A DNA stretch of 48,099 nt from Synechococcales cyanobacterium M55_K2018_004 (lineage in GTDB: Bacteria; Cyanobacteriota; Cyanobacteriia; Elainellales; Elainellaceae), in NCBI GenBank assembly GCA_015295905.1, contig DVEB01000283.1, forward strand, positions 1-48,099. The letters run 5' to 3'. Each line of letters starts with the position of its first letter. Position 1 is the stretch's first letter. Under the pieces are notes generated by a model. The model saw only the letters and a program-made list of their open reading frames with translations, did not search any database and was not told the DNA's origin. Below, one piece after another: positions 26,797 through 34,941 of the stretch. Both the position numbers and the translations under genes were made by a program.

Positions 26797-27450
26797 TCAG
26801 CGATTGATGTCTACCCCAGTGGGGCCAACTGGATTTGATGGAACACCGAGATTTGCCATTCGCTCTTTTTCGCGGTGGTACGACAGGAAGAGTTGCGCCC
26901 CCCGTTGTCCCCAAGGCAGATCATCGTAATTGAGTACCCGCAGACTCAGTGAAATCTTTGCCCGAATAGGATTGAGATTGACATCGTAGGCTTCTTCGGT
27001 GATGTTGAAATCCGTTAAGCGAACGGGTAGTACTCGCCTACGTCCCCACACCAAGAGGGTCATTGGAGCCTCTAACGGAATCACTTCGATCATGCCAAGC
27101 GCAGCATTCTGCATGTTCTGTGAGACTTGGCTGCTGGCAGGATAAATCAGTGTTTCCAGGGCAGAGAGTTGGGGATAAATGCCCAACTGCACACTGGTGC
27201 GATCAGCCTTTTCCAGGGGATCGGTGGCATCAATTTCGATATCGAGTTTGATGGTTTCAACCGGGGCACCCTTCAACCGCAGCGCTTCTGACCGAGCACC
27301 TGTGCCCTCAGTCGCCTGAGTCTGCAAGGTGCGTGACAAAGTTTCTGGATTGTATTGAAACGGAATTGTCCGCTCCACCCGACCTGACGCGGAATTGAGC
27401 GTTACCAGTGCACCTTTGAGCAGGCGAGGAGAAAGGGGAAAGCTGGTCAC
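26797..27450 (-). CDS. eCIS tube-end/adaptor protein (CIS tube protein N-domain)
   Basis: Likely 217 aa from a GTG at 27450 with an AGGGGG about 8 nt before it. An ATG at 27561 would add 37 basic residues but lacks a ribosome site. The sequence LLKGALVTLNSASGRVERTI, then PFQYNPETLSRTLQTQ, is the start I associate with the tube-adaptor (Afp7/Pvc7-like) family, which caps the inner tube at the baseplate. The C-terminal part (LRVLNYDDLPWGQRGAQLFL, then SYHREKERMANLG) is short, and the LysM-like part seems to be carried by the next gene. First gene of the minus arm. Confidence 0.82.
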   Translation of the reverse strand: MTSFPLSPRLLKGALVTLNSASGRVERTIPFQYNPETLSRTLQTQATEGTGARSEALRLKGAPVETIKLDIEIDATDPLEKADRTSVQLGIYPQLSALETLIYPASSQVSQNMQNAALGMIEVIPLEAPMTLLVWGRRRVLPVRLTDFNITEEAYDVNLNPIRAKISLSLRVLNYDDLPWGQRGAQLFLSYHREKERMANLGVPSNPVGPTGVDINR

Positions 27451-27664
27451 AGGCAATGCCCCCTGCAATGCAGAATGAAGTTGGTCGTAAAGTCTGAAAA
27501 TCGTCTTTTTCCTGAGTTTTGAGATCGTTTGGACGCGCAGTACCCGTCTAAATGATCTCATTTTCGATCTACGGCAAATGGCATGACACGCCTGAAACAG
27601 AGCGTATCCTCAATTGAATTGCTTTTTCAGGTTTGTTGCTGATTTGTGCAGAACCGTAATGATC

Positions 27665-27713
27665 ATTCACGTGAATTGAAATATTCATCTGTATTCGTAA
27701 ACGTTTACGAATA
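27665..27713. promoter_or_regulatory. Two palindromes upstream of the minus arm
   Basis: A perfect 22-bp palindrome at 27692-27713 (half-site TATTCGTAAAC, centre AACGTT) and a perfect 12-bp palindrome ATTCACGTGAAT at 27665-27676 lie 27 to 30 bp apart, centre to centre about 32 bp. They sit between the divergent tube-adaptor gene and the membrane protein gene. The centrally symmetric AACGTT form is common in LacI-type operators. A regulator site for the eCIS arm is an inference. Confidence 0.55.
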
Positions 27714-27805
27714 ATTGCATGACTTATTGCATTGACCTGTTGATTTTGGTTGAATGACCTGTTTGAATGAACTCAAATTGATCAAGAGCATGAGGTTCTG
27801 TTGTT

Positions 27806-28291
27806 ATGACTTCGATTCAGCCTCAGCCTGCAAATCTGCCCCCGGAACAAATGCTTGCTGACGGTGTTCGCCGCTGGTGGGCGAAGCTGCAATGCACAAC
27901 AACGGAACTCTGGCAGAATCTGAGCGATCGCAACACGGGCAAAATCTACCGTTCGGCCTTCCACAAGACCTGGGAACTACTTCAGCAAATCGGCACGTTG
28001 CTGTTACTGCTGCTGTTGTCCCTTCTGGGCTTATTAATTGGTGCCTGGTTATTGGGGTTCCACACAGGTCGTGAGTTTCGCAAGTGGTTAGAGGCCGACA
28101 GCCCCACCCCCCAAAAGATTTTTGCCAAGCTACTCGCTGTCCTGCTGCTGCCGTTCCAGATCCTCACCATCTGGCTCGATCGCGCCCTGAAACAAGCATT
28201 CGGCTGGGACCTAAAACTCACTCAGTTACTCCCGCCTGCTGATCCCGATCTGTTGCCCAAGGAACTTGTGGGTGAAGACAAGAGCAAGTAA
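27806..28291 (+). CDS. Hypothetical membrane protein
   Basis: A 161-aa protein I do not recognise. Residues 1-50 are soluble and polar. A strongly hydrophobic helix spans about 62-86 (GTLLLLLLLSLLGLLIGAWL). A second apolar segment at about 108-124 (LLAVLLLPFQILTIWLDRAL) may be a further helix or lie in the membrane surface. The tail is acidic (PKELVGEDKSK). It is divergent from the eCIS minus arm, sharing the palindrome-bearing region, and stands alone. A link with the eCIS, for example as a membrane anchor, rests only on position. Confidence 0.75.
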   Translation: MTSIQPQPANLPPEQMLADGVRRWWAKLQCTTTELWQNLSDRNTGKIYRSAFHKTWELLQQIGTLLLLLLLSLLGLLIGAWLLGFHTGREFRKWLEADSPTPQKIFAKLLAVLLLPFQILTIWLDRALKQAFGWDLKLTQLLPPADPDLLPKELVGEDKSK

Positions 28292-28356
28292 CGAACGTCA
28301 AAGACCGATTGGCCCAAGCTGACCCAAAGAGCATCAGGGGAGTACTGATTTGAGGT

Positions 28357-28525
28357 TATGACTGGTTGAGTGAGAGGTGTGCTCCTGGCCTCTCTCGCTC
28401 AACTCAGCAATTCTCACGTTGGACTTCTCGTGTTGGACTGCTGGTGTGGGATGGTCGCATCCGCAGGGTGCGACCATCCCACTTCTAGTTTTCATCCTGA
28501 GAATTGTGGCACTCAACCAGTCATA
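28357..28525. repeat. Nested palindromic element, family A
   Basis: A 169-bp element has perfect 16-bp terminal inverted repeats (28357-28372 TATGACTGGTTGAGTG, and 28510-28525). Inside are CAATTCTCA (28408) paired with 28498-28506, and a central hairpin with perfect 14-bp arms (28446-28459, 28469-28482; GTGGGATGGTCGCA). It fills half of the 28292-28643 gap. No coding content is seen. It resembles a miniature inverted-repeat element. Confidence 0.8.
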
Positions 28526-28643
28526 GTTGACCAGACATCCTGGGATGAAGCGAAGCCAGCATCGAGCACCAATCACTCTACGGTGTGAGGTTGTGTGCTT
28601 GATGCCTGCGTGGTTGTTGCTGCCGATTATCAACGCCTCGATC

Positions 28644-28970
28644 CTAATCGGCTGACGGTGTGGTGGCTTCTGTGGCTGGCTCAGTGGCTGGCGTGACGAC
28701 TTCGGCTGGAGGAACTGAGGCGGCGGCAGTATCGGTCGCAGGAGTTTCCACAAGGGGGGATGGTGCGATCGCAGGCTCAGATTTTGGTGGCTCAGGTTTG
28801 GGGGCTTCACCCTTTGGGGTCTCTGCCTGGGGAGGTTCAGACTGGGGAGGTTCAGATTTTGACGGTTCAGCTTTGGGGGACTTCAAGCTATCTTTCAAGC
28901 CGTAGGTGATAAACCCAACGATAAATGCCGTCCCAAACAGGAAAACCAGAAGTTCAAGTAATGTCAACAT
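28644..28970 (-). CDS. Small membrane-anchored Pro/Glu-rich protein
   Basis: A 108-aa protein from ATG 28970, with TTGAGG ahead of the start; a TTG at 28982 is an alternative. Residues 1-24 (MLTLLELLVFLFGTAFIVGF) form one membrane helix. The rest is a low-complexity arm with repeats of the SEPPQ / KPEPPKSEP type and many Ala, Thr and Glu. The 15-bp DNA repeats behind these (GGAGGTTCAGA type) are visible at 28790-28870. Probably a stalk or linker on the membrane; function unknown. Confidence 0.7.
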   Translation of the reverse strand: MLTLLELLVFLFGTAFIVGFITYGLKDSLKSPKAEPSKSEPPQSEPPQAETPKGEAPKPEPPKSEPAIAPSPLVETPATDTAAASVPPAEVVTPATEPATEATTPSAD

Positions 28971-29171
28971 AGGAGACCTCAAAGTTTTACAGTTGACGAA
29001 ATCCGCGAGTCAGACTAAAAAGCGCAGTGGCTTACCCTTTCTCAAACACAGGTCAATGTTTCTTGCAAGAGTCTGGACAATTTTCGACCTCACCCCCCGC
29101 TCCCTCGCCCCGGGTTGGGGGTTGGGGGTATGGATATGAAAATCGCTATGACTTTAATTGTGTAAGCCTCC

Positions 29172-29624
29172 TTAATCTCCTAACAGAAAGGAAATGACTG
29201 CGCCTGCTTTTGACACTTGGGTGCGGGGAGACCGAATGGAGGTCAACCGCATTTCTTTAGAGGCTTTAGCGGAGTGGTGACGAGGTGCTGTTGTCTTGGT
29301 TGCCGTTGTCTTGGTTGCTGTTGTCTTCACAGAGTTGCCTGACGATTTTTCGCGACGCAGCGCTGCCACGTAGAAACGCAACGACGCGGGAGCAATCTCA
29401 ATTTTTTTCTGGGCTAAGAAAGCAGCAATTTCTTCGTAGCTATAGCCTTTTGCCAAAGCGCTGACGATGGGGGTTTGCAGAAGTTTAACGGCTTCACGCA
29501 GGTTATACTGCTCCTGCCCGTCCGACAAGGATTTATCAGGCAAGTTTTGCAGCAAATCAGTCGTCTTACTGAGGACGCTTTGGTTAATTTCTGCTGATGA
29601 AGAACGGCGTTTTCTCGGTGGCAT
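29172..29624 (-). CDS. Small basic protein, possible nucleic-acid binding
   Basis: A 150-aa protein from ATG 29624 (MPPRKRRSSSAEINQSVLSK). Residues 25-95 are helical with YSYEEIAAFLAQKKIEIAPA, then SLRFYVAALRRE, which resembles small helical DNA-binding domains of plasmid or TraC-like accessory proteins. After it comes a basic linker with TATKT repeats (15-bp DNA units around 29285-29325) and a basic tail. It starts 19 bp after the Cys4 protein gene ends, so the two are likely one operon. The function is not known. Confidence 0.65.
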   Translation of the reverse strand: MPPRKRRSSSAEINQSVLSKTTDLLQNLPDKSLSDGQEQYNLREAVKLLQTPIVSALAKGYSYEEIAAFLAQKKIEIAPASLRFYVAALRREKSSGNSVKTTATKTTATKTTAPRHHSAKASKEMRLTSIRSPRTQVSKAGAVISFLLGD

Positions 29625-29643
29625 AAACACGGGGGGAGTCAGG

Positions 29644-29940
29644 TTAGGAAAAATCGTCCTGGTTCCAATCACGCCAGAAGCGATCGGGTTCAGGATGTTC
29701 GCGTTTGCTCAGGTCGCTGGGGGGACGCTCAGTACTCCAGGCCCACCAGACTGTGCCGCACTGGCATTGATAGAACTCCTGCCATTTGCGACGGTGGTCT
29801 TCCGAGAAGACGGGCGATCGCCGGTTGATCCACACCTGTTGAGCATCGGTGCTGTGGGCACGGCAGGTGGGACAGACAAACTCCCAGGCGTGGGTGGCTG
29901 TTTCGGTCCAGGCAGGGGGAACGGGTGCGAAGGCATCCAT
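29644..29940 (-). CDS. Small Cys4 zinc-ribbon-like protein
   Basis: A 98-aa protein with C23-x2-C26 (FVCPTCRAHS) and C59-x-C61 (FYQCQCGTVWWAW), a spacing suited to binding one zinc ion. The middle (INRRSPVFSEDHRRKWQEFY) is polar. No clear Shine-Dalgarno precedes ATG 29940, but other frames in the same place lack the paired cysteines. It lies just before the basic helical protein and both may act together. I do not know the family. Confidence 0.65.
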   Translation of the reverse strand: MDAFAPVPPAWTETATHAWEFVCPTCRAHSTDAQQVWINRRSPVFSEDHRRKWQEFYQCQCGTVWWAWSTERPPSDLSKREHPEPDRFWRDWNQDDFS

Positions 29941-29978
29941 GCAACAAGCAATTGTGAGAGGGTACCCCTATCCTACTA

Positions 29979-30075
29979 CTCATACCGACTCCGTTCATAC
30001 CGACTCCGTCGGTGATTGGATCGGGTTGTTGTGGCGTAAAACGCTATCGCAGAGAGCATTTCGCGGCCTGTTTCA
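29979..30075. repeat. Family B repeat, one end intact, other end decayed
   Basis: The sequence CATACCGACTCCGTCGGT, then TTGTTGTGGCGTAAAACGC, is the reverse complement of the right end and arm of the copy at 3375. CATACCGACTCCGT is duplicated in tandem (from about 29981 and 29996). The other arm survives only as fragments (TTTCACCACC at 30071). Confidence 0.65.
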
Positions 30076-30503
30076 CCACCTTAGCCCAAAGTCCAGTTGA
30101 AAACGTGGGATAGACTCAAAACGCAAAAGAGAAAAAAGAGAAAAATTTTTCAACAAAGTGTGTGAGTGCTTGGTTTTTGGGCTATTGTCTTAGGTAAAAT
30201 TCTGGGCAATCCAAGAAAAAATAGTATCACTCCGGCGTAGGGGTGTTAGCTGACGGTCATTTCCGTCGCATTTTGACATACTATCGTGAATGAAAATCAA
30301 ACCCTGTTCCTGGGTATTCTTCTGAAAACAATCCAGTTTTGCTAAACGATTGTCAGTTGCTAGGGGGAGTATTTTAGGGTGTTTCTTGCATCGCTGGTTG
30401 CCTGCCCCGCTGCTGCTTTAACCTTCATATTTATCCCGCTTAAGAACGTGTATTTGTTGCGACCCGTCTACCCTAAGCCGCTCATCCAGGAGGATTCATC
30501 TTC
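30076..30503. other. Leader region of the transporter gene
   Basis: AT-rich non-coding DNA with A-tracts (about 30115-30160). No gene or RNA is seen. AGGAGGAT at 30487-30494 is a strong ribosome site for the transporter start at 30504. Confidence 0.5.
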
Positions 30504-32060
30504 ATGACTGCGCTCAATGCCATTTCCTTCATCGGCATTTTTGGACTGTGTGCGATCGCCTGGCTCTTCTCCGAAAACCGCAATCCAAAATATTTCCCTT
30601 GGCGAGTGGTGGTCATGGGGATTTTATTGCAACTTGCCCTAGGCGCGCTGGTTTTCATCGTGCCGATCACGCGGGATATCCTCCAAGGCTTTAGCAATGT
30701 GCTCAACGTGGTGTTTGATGCTGCCGATGCTGGAGCGCGGTTTGTGTTTGGGCCAAACATCGTCCCCGTTCCCAACCAACAACCTGCGGTCAACCTAGGC
30801 TACATCTTTGCGTTTCGAGCGCTGCCTGCGGTGATTTTCTTCTCGGGTTTCATGGCGCTGCTCTATAACTTGGGGATTATCCAGGTGATCACCAACCTAT
30901 TTGCCATCATTTTCTACAGGGTGATGCGGTTGAGTGGGGCCGAGTCTCTCAGTGGGGCCGCCAACATTTTTGTCGGCATTGAAGCTGCCCTCGTCGTCAA
31001 GCCCTTCCTGGCTAAGATGACCCGCAGTGAGCTGCTAGCAATTCTGGCCTGTTGTTTTGGGACAGCCGCCTCTTCCACCTTGGCCATCTACGTGAATTTC
31101 TTGCGTCCAGTGTTCCCCAATATTTTAGGGCATTTGGTTTCCGCATCGATTATGGCGATCCCGGCTTGCTTTGTGCTGTCAAAAATCCTTCTGCCAGAGA
31201 CGGAGCTGCCTCTGACAGCGGGGAGTTTGCCCCAGGATGACGTCCTCCTAGAGGATGAAAATGTTGAGACAACCATTGATGGCGAACGAATTGAGCGCGT
31301 CAGTCCGATGGATGCGATGATTGCGGGGGTGATGGATGGGGTGCGGATGGCGATCGCGATCGCCGCAGTGCTGATTCTGATCCTGGGTCTGGTCTACCTG
31401 ATCAATGCCTTCTTTGGCTGGTTGACCGATCTACCCGAACCTGTGGGGGGCTTCTTCAAGGTCGTCACCTTGCAAAATATTCTGGGTGCCTTGTTCCTGC
31501 CGCTCACCGTGTTGACCGGGGTGTCACTCGACTGGCCCGAACTGTGGGCTTCTTCGGTCATTATTGGACGACGCTTGTTTGAAACAGCCATTCCGCCCTA
31601 CCAGTCTCTGGCGCTGGCGGCGGATCAGGGAATTCTGAGCGATCGCGCTCTGGTGATCGTCAGCTATGCCCTATCGGGGTTTGCTCACCTTGCTTCCGTT
31701 GGCATTTTTGTCGGGGGTGTGGCGGCTCTGATCCCCTCCCGCCGCAAGGATGTTTCTGAGTTGGGTTGGAAAGCGCTCTTTATCGGCACCCTGGCAACCC
31801 TGATGATTGCCTGTGTGGCCGGGGTGTATTACGGGCTGTTTGGCATTACCCCCCGCAGCATTCTCGGCGAGCCTGCCCCCCAGACGACGCCCCCTAGTCC
31901 AACGTCGCCTGCGAGTCCAGCAACCCCTGCTCCGGCGGGAACGCCGTCCTCTCCTGTCCCGGTTTCTCCTGGTCCCGCTCCTGTCGGCGGTGTGCCTTCT
32001 AGCGGCCCTAACGCCATCTCCCCAGAACCAATGAGCGTTTTGGTTGCACCGAGGATCTAA
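30504..32060 (+). CDS. Concentrative nucleoside transporter (CNT/NupC family)
   Basis: A 518-aa inner-membrane protein that should import nucleosides with H+ or Na+. The start MTALNAISFIGIFGLCAIAW, the family segment FRALPAVIFFSGFMALLYNL, and SGAESLSGAANIFVGIEAAL with VVKPFLAKMTRSEL are diagnostic for CNT proteins (the S-x-x-E-x-x-x-x-A-x-N-I-F-x-G motif). Further hydrophobic helices run to about residue 450. The last 65 residues form a soluble Pro/Ser/Ala tail (PPSPTSPASPATPAPAGT), which most CNT proteins lack. A strong AGGAGG precedes the start. The gene stands alone. Confidence 0.93.
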   Translation: MTALNAISFIGIFGLCAIAWLFSENRNPKYFPWRVVVMGILLQLALGALVFIVPITRDILQGFSNVLNVVFDAADAGARFVFGPNIVPVPNQQPAVNLGYIFAFRALPAVIFFSGFMALLYNLGIIQVITNLFAIIFYRVMRLSGAESLSGAANIFVGIEAALVVKPFLAKMTRSELLAILACCFGTAASSTLAIYVNFLRPVFPNILGHLVSASIMAIPACFVLSKILLPETELPLTAGSLPQDDVLLEDENVETTIDGERIERVSPMDAMIAGVMDGVRMAIAIAAVLILILGLVYLINAFFGWLTDLPEPVGGFFKVVTLQNILGALFLPLTVLTGVSLDWPELWASSVIIGRRLFETAIPPYQSLALAADQGILSDRALVIVSYALSGFAHLASVGIFVGGVAALIPSRRKDVSELGWKALFIGTLATLMIACVAGVYYGLFGITPRSILGEPAPQTTPPSPTSPASPATPAPAGTPSSPVPVSPGPAPVGGVPSSGPNAISPEPMSVLVAPRI

Positions 32061-32185
32061 TCCAATTTATTGTGAAGGATGGGGCATTTCGGAAAAATCC
32101 TCCAGCCCTCACCATTCATTTGTGTTTTGTGATGCGGTGTGGCTGCCCCTCAAACAGCGTTCATCCCTGTTGACCTGTCCCTCCC

Positions 32186-32569
32186 ATGTCCGATACGCAA
32201 TCAATTCTGGATACTAACCGAGCCTTTTACCGTGCCTTTGAACGCAGAGACCTGGAGGCGATGAGCGCAGTCTGGTCGAAGGGGACAGGCAGCTTGTGTA
32301 TTCACCCAGGACGGGGGGTGTTAATTGGCTGGGAAGAGATCCACGATTCCTGGCATCAGATCTTCAAGAATACGGATTATCTGGAGATTGAGACTGATAT
32401 CAAGTCCACCGAAGTGATTGGCAACTTGGCCTACATTGTTTTGGTGGAAACGCTGTTTCAGGTGGTGCGGGGGCGGCGGATGCAGGCACAATCCATGGCG
32501 ACTAACGTTTTTGAGAAAATGGGTACATCGTGGTATCTCGTCCATCACCACGGTAGTCCGTTGATGTAA
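32186..32569 (+). CDS. NTF2-like/SnoaL-type protein
   Basis: A 127-aa protein with the start ILDTNRAFYRAFERRDLEAM, then SAVWSKG, and later CIHPGRGVLIGWEEIHDSWH; this is the common pattern of small SnoaL_3/DUF4440-like members of the NTF2-like fold. The end AQSMATNVFEKMGTSWYLVH with HHGSP is also typical. Such proteins form dimers with a cone-shaped pocket; the substrate is unknown. It follows the transporter by 125 bp in the same direction but has no clear ribosome site. Confidence 0.88.
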   Translation: MSDTQSILDTNRAFYRAFERRDLEAMSAVWSKGTGSLCIHPGRGVLIGWEEIHDSWHQIFKNTDYLEIETDIKSTEVIGNLAYIVLVETLFQVVRGRRMQAQSMATNVFEKMGTSWYLVHHHGSPLM

Positions 32570-32639
32570 GGTGACTGACGTTGCCTGAGGGGCGCTCCCC
32601 AGGGGCTTGGTATGGCTAACGTGAATTCCGGATGCGCTG

Positions 32640-32752
32640 AAACCCCTTGCTGTTCCGTGGGTGACGCGCACTTTGTCGTGGTGCAAACCGTACGCGCAGC
32701 ACACGGTTTACACCACGACAAACTGCTACTTTATAGACGGATTCTGTATGAG
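32640..32752. repeat. Family B palindrome with adjoining family C remnant
   Basis: The hairpin 32672-32691 with 32703-32722 pairs with one mismatch in 20 (TTTGTCGTGGTG core). The right end, TATAGACGGATTCTGTATGA, is the complement of the end seen at 48035. The sequence before it (GCTGAAACCCCTTGCTGTTC, from 32635) resembles part of family C. The order C then B also appears at the right end of the window. Confidence 0.75.
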
Positions 32753-32760
32753 AAGAGGCG

Positions 32761-32922
32761 ATGTTAACCTGCTTGAGCTTGCTGCTAGTTGGTCTGGTGC
32801 TGCTGATCTTTCAGGTGGTGATCAGCTTGCCGTTTGACCTGCTGCGATCGCTCCACCTGCCCCAGTGGCTCCTGCTAACAGGGATTGTTGTGCTGTTTGC
32901 CTGGCTGATCAGCGATGATTAG
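32761..32922 (+). CDS. Tiny hydrophobic protein, two predicted helices
   Basis: A 53-aa frame, MLTCLSLLLVGLVLLIFQVV at the start and LPQWLLLTGIVVLFAWLISD at the end. Two hydrophobic segments (about 3-22 and 35-51) are joined by a short loop containing FDLLRSLHL. The ATG directly follows a family B element, with AGAGG only 2 nt upstream, so translation is uncertain. It converges on the ABC ATPase gene (31 bp gap). Possibly a real small membrane protein. Confidence 0.45.
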   Translation: MLTCLSLLLVGLVLLIFQVVISLPFDLLRSLHLPQWLLLTGIVVLFAWLISDD

Positions 32923-32953
32923 CCTTAGGTAGCAGTCATGCATCGGTATGAGA

Positions 32954-34864
32954 TTAACTTGCGGTTCGCTGGGTCTGGCGATCGCGAATCGTCTCCACAC
33001 TACCCACGGGAATGGCAGCGATCAGCGCACGCGTATAGCTCTGCTGAGGCTGACGATAGATTTGTTCGGCGGGGCCAATTTCTTCAATCCTGCCACGGTT
33101 CATCACCATGATGCGATCGCTCATAAACTTGACCACACTCAGGTCATGGGAAATGAAGATGTAGGTCAGCTTAAACTCCTCCTGGAGTTCCTTCAGCAAA
33201 TTCAGCACCTGTGCCTGCACCGACACATCTAGCGCAGATACCGACTCATCGCAAATAATGAAACGGGGATTGAGTGCCAACGCGCGGGCGATACAAATCC
33301 GTTGCCGCTGACCACCGGAAAACTCGTGGGGGTAGCGGTGGCCCCACTGAGGATTCAGTCCTACCCGCTCCAGCAGGTAGGCCACTCGTTCTTGACGGTT
33401 ACGGACACTGCTACCTAAATCATGAATCTTGAGCGGCTCCATCACCGCCTCACCAATCGACATACGCGGGTTGAGAGCACTGTAGGGGTCTTGGAAGATG
33501 ATTTGCATCTCCCGCCGCAATTTTCGCAGGTTTTTCTCGCTCAACTGGGCGATATCCACCCCATCAAACACGACTTGTCCACCCATCGGACGCACCAAGC
33601 GGAGCAGCGTCCGCGCCAGGGTTGACTTGCCACAGCCCGACTCACCCACCAATCCTAGCGTCTCACCGGGGTAGACAGAGAACGAGACCTCGTTGACCGC
33701 CATCAGGTAGCGGCGAGTCCGCCCAAACACCCCCTTCACCGGGAAACCCACCCGCAAATTCTCCACCTCCACCAAGGGTTTCTGGCTAGTCAAGCGACTG
33801 AGCCGTTCCAGACTTTCGGCTTCGCTCACTTCGGCATACTCACGTACTACCGCTGCCACCTCTACCGGTTTCTCGCGGATCACGGTTTCGCCCTCTGGGG
33901 TCGTGGTCACTTCCATGAAATCAGAGACCGTCGGCAGGAAGCGCAGCCGTCGGTGGGGTTGTGGGCGACAGGTGAGCAGCCCCTTAGTGTAGGGGTGTTG
34001 GGGGTTAGAGAAGATATCCAACACAGAACCAGACTCAACGATTTTGCCTTGATACATCACGGCAACCGTATCGGCAATTTCGGCAATGATGCCCAGGTCG
34101 TGGGTGATGAACATGATGGACATCCCCCGGCGATCGCGCAGTTCCCGCAGCAGATCAAGAATCGTGGCCTGGACGGTGACATCCAGCGCTGTGGTTGGCT
34201 CATCTGCAATTAGCAGGGAGGGGTTACAGGCGATCGCCATCGCAATCATCACCCGTTGAATCTGTCCGCCCGAAAGTTCGTGGGGATAGCGGTTAAGGAT
34301 GGCTTGCTTCTGACGGTTGACCGCCTGCATTAGGGCGCTGGCAGAGGGGGCGCGCCCACCGTTCTCTTGCTGCCAGTCTTCCAAACAGCGTTGCTCCAGT
34401 TCTGCGTCACTGGGCAGCAGCTTCACTTCCTGGAGGAGGGCGATCGCTCTCCTGCGGGCCTCTGTTTTGGAAACAGGTTCATGCTGGCGAATCGCCTCGA
34501 TTAACTGAAACCCACAGGTATAGACAGGGTTAAGCGAACTGAGCGGTTCCTGGAAGATCATGGAGATTTCACCGCCACGATACCGTCGTCGTTGCTCTTC
34601 GGACAGTTGTTGCAAATCAACGGCCTCGTTGGGGTGGTCGAGGCTGCAAAAGATGAGGCTGCCCTGGGTAACGCGACCAGGGCTGGGAACCAGCCCCATC
34701 ACCGCCAGGGCCGTCACTGACTTGCCAGACCCCGACTCTCCCACGATGCCTAGGGTTTGTCCCCGTTGTACCTGAAAGGAAATATCATCGACCGCTTTAA
34801 TCACCCGGTCTTCGACCTGGAACTGTACCTGGAGATTACAAGCATCGAGGACAATGTCAGCCAT
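32954..34864 (-). CDS. Fused dipeptide/oligopeptide-type ABC transporter ATPase
   Basis: A 636-aa protein with two complete ATPase halves, like DppD-DppF fused (GsiA/YejF type). Half one has Walker A GESGSGKS (about 40), Q-loop [10 protein letters not shown], signature LSGGQIQRV and Walker [13 protein letters not shown]. Half two has Walker A GESGCGKS (about 400), [25 protein letters not shown] and [12 protein letters not shown]. Both halves carry the oligopeptide C-terminal motif after the H-loop. A Glu/Gln-rich insert (about 155-190) lies before the first signature, as in cyanobacterial relatives. It would drive uptake of peptides, nickel or related solutes from the cytoplasmic face. No permease or binding protein is nearby, so partners must lie elsewhere. 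Confidence 0.95.
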   Translation of the reverse strand: MADIVLDACNLQVQFQVEDRVIKAVDDISFQVQRGQTLGIVGESGSGKSVTALAVMGLVPSPGRVTQGSLIFCSLDHPNEAVDLQQLSEEQRRRYRGGEISMIFQEPLSSLNPVYTCGFQLIEAIRQHEPVSKTEARRRAIALLQEVKLLPSDAELEQRCLEDWQQENGGRAPSASALMQAVNRQKQAILNRYPHELSGGQIQRVMIAMAIACNPSLLIADEPTTALDVTVQATILDLLRELRDRRGMSIMFITHDLGIIAEIADTVAVMYQGKIVESGSVLDIFSNPQHPYTKGLLTCRPQPHRRLRFLPTVSDFMEVTTTPEGETVIREKPVEVAAVVREYAEVSEAESLERLSRLTSQKPLVEVENLRVGFPVKGVFGRTRRYLMAVNEVSFSVYPGETLGLVGESGCGKSTLARTLLRLVRPMGGQVVFDGVDIAQLSEKNLRKLRREMQIIFQDPYSALNPRMSIGEAVMEPLKIHDLGSSVRNRQERVAYLLERVGLNPQWGHRYPHEFSGGQRQRICIARALALNPRFIICDESVSALDVSVQAQVLNLLKELQEEFKLTYIFISHDLSVVKFMSDRIMVMNRGRIEEIGPAEQIYRQPQQSYTRALIAAIPVGSVETIRDRQTQRTAS

Positions 34865-34941
34865 AGGATAGCAACGTCAGTAAACGCTTTGGAATTTGGA
34901 ATAATGGTAACGAGCAGCACTGGGATCTGGGTTGTTGAGTC

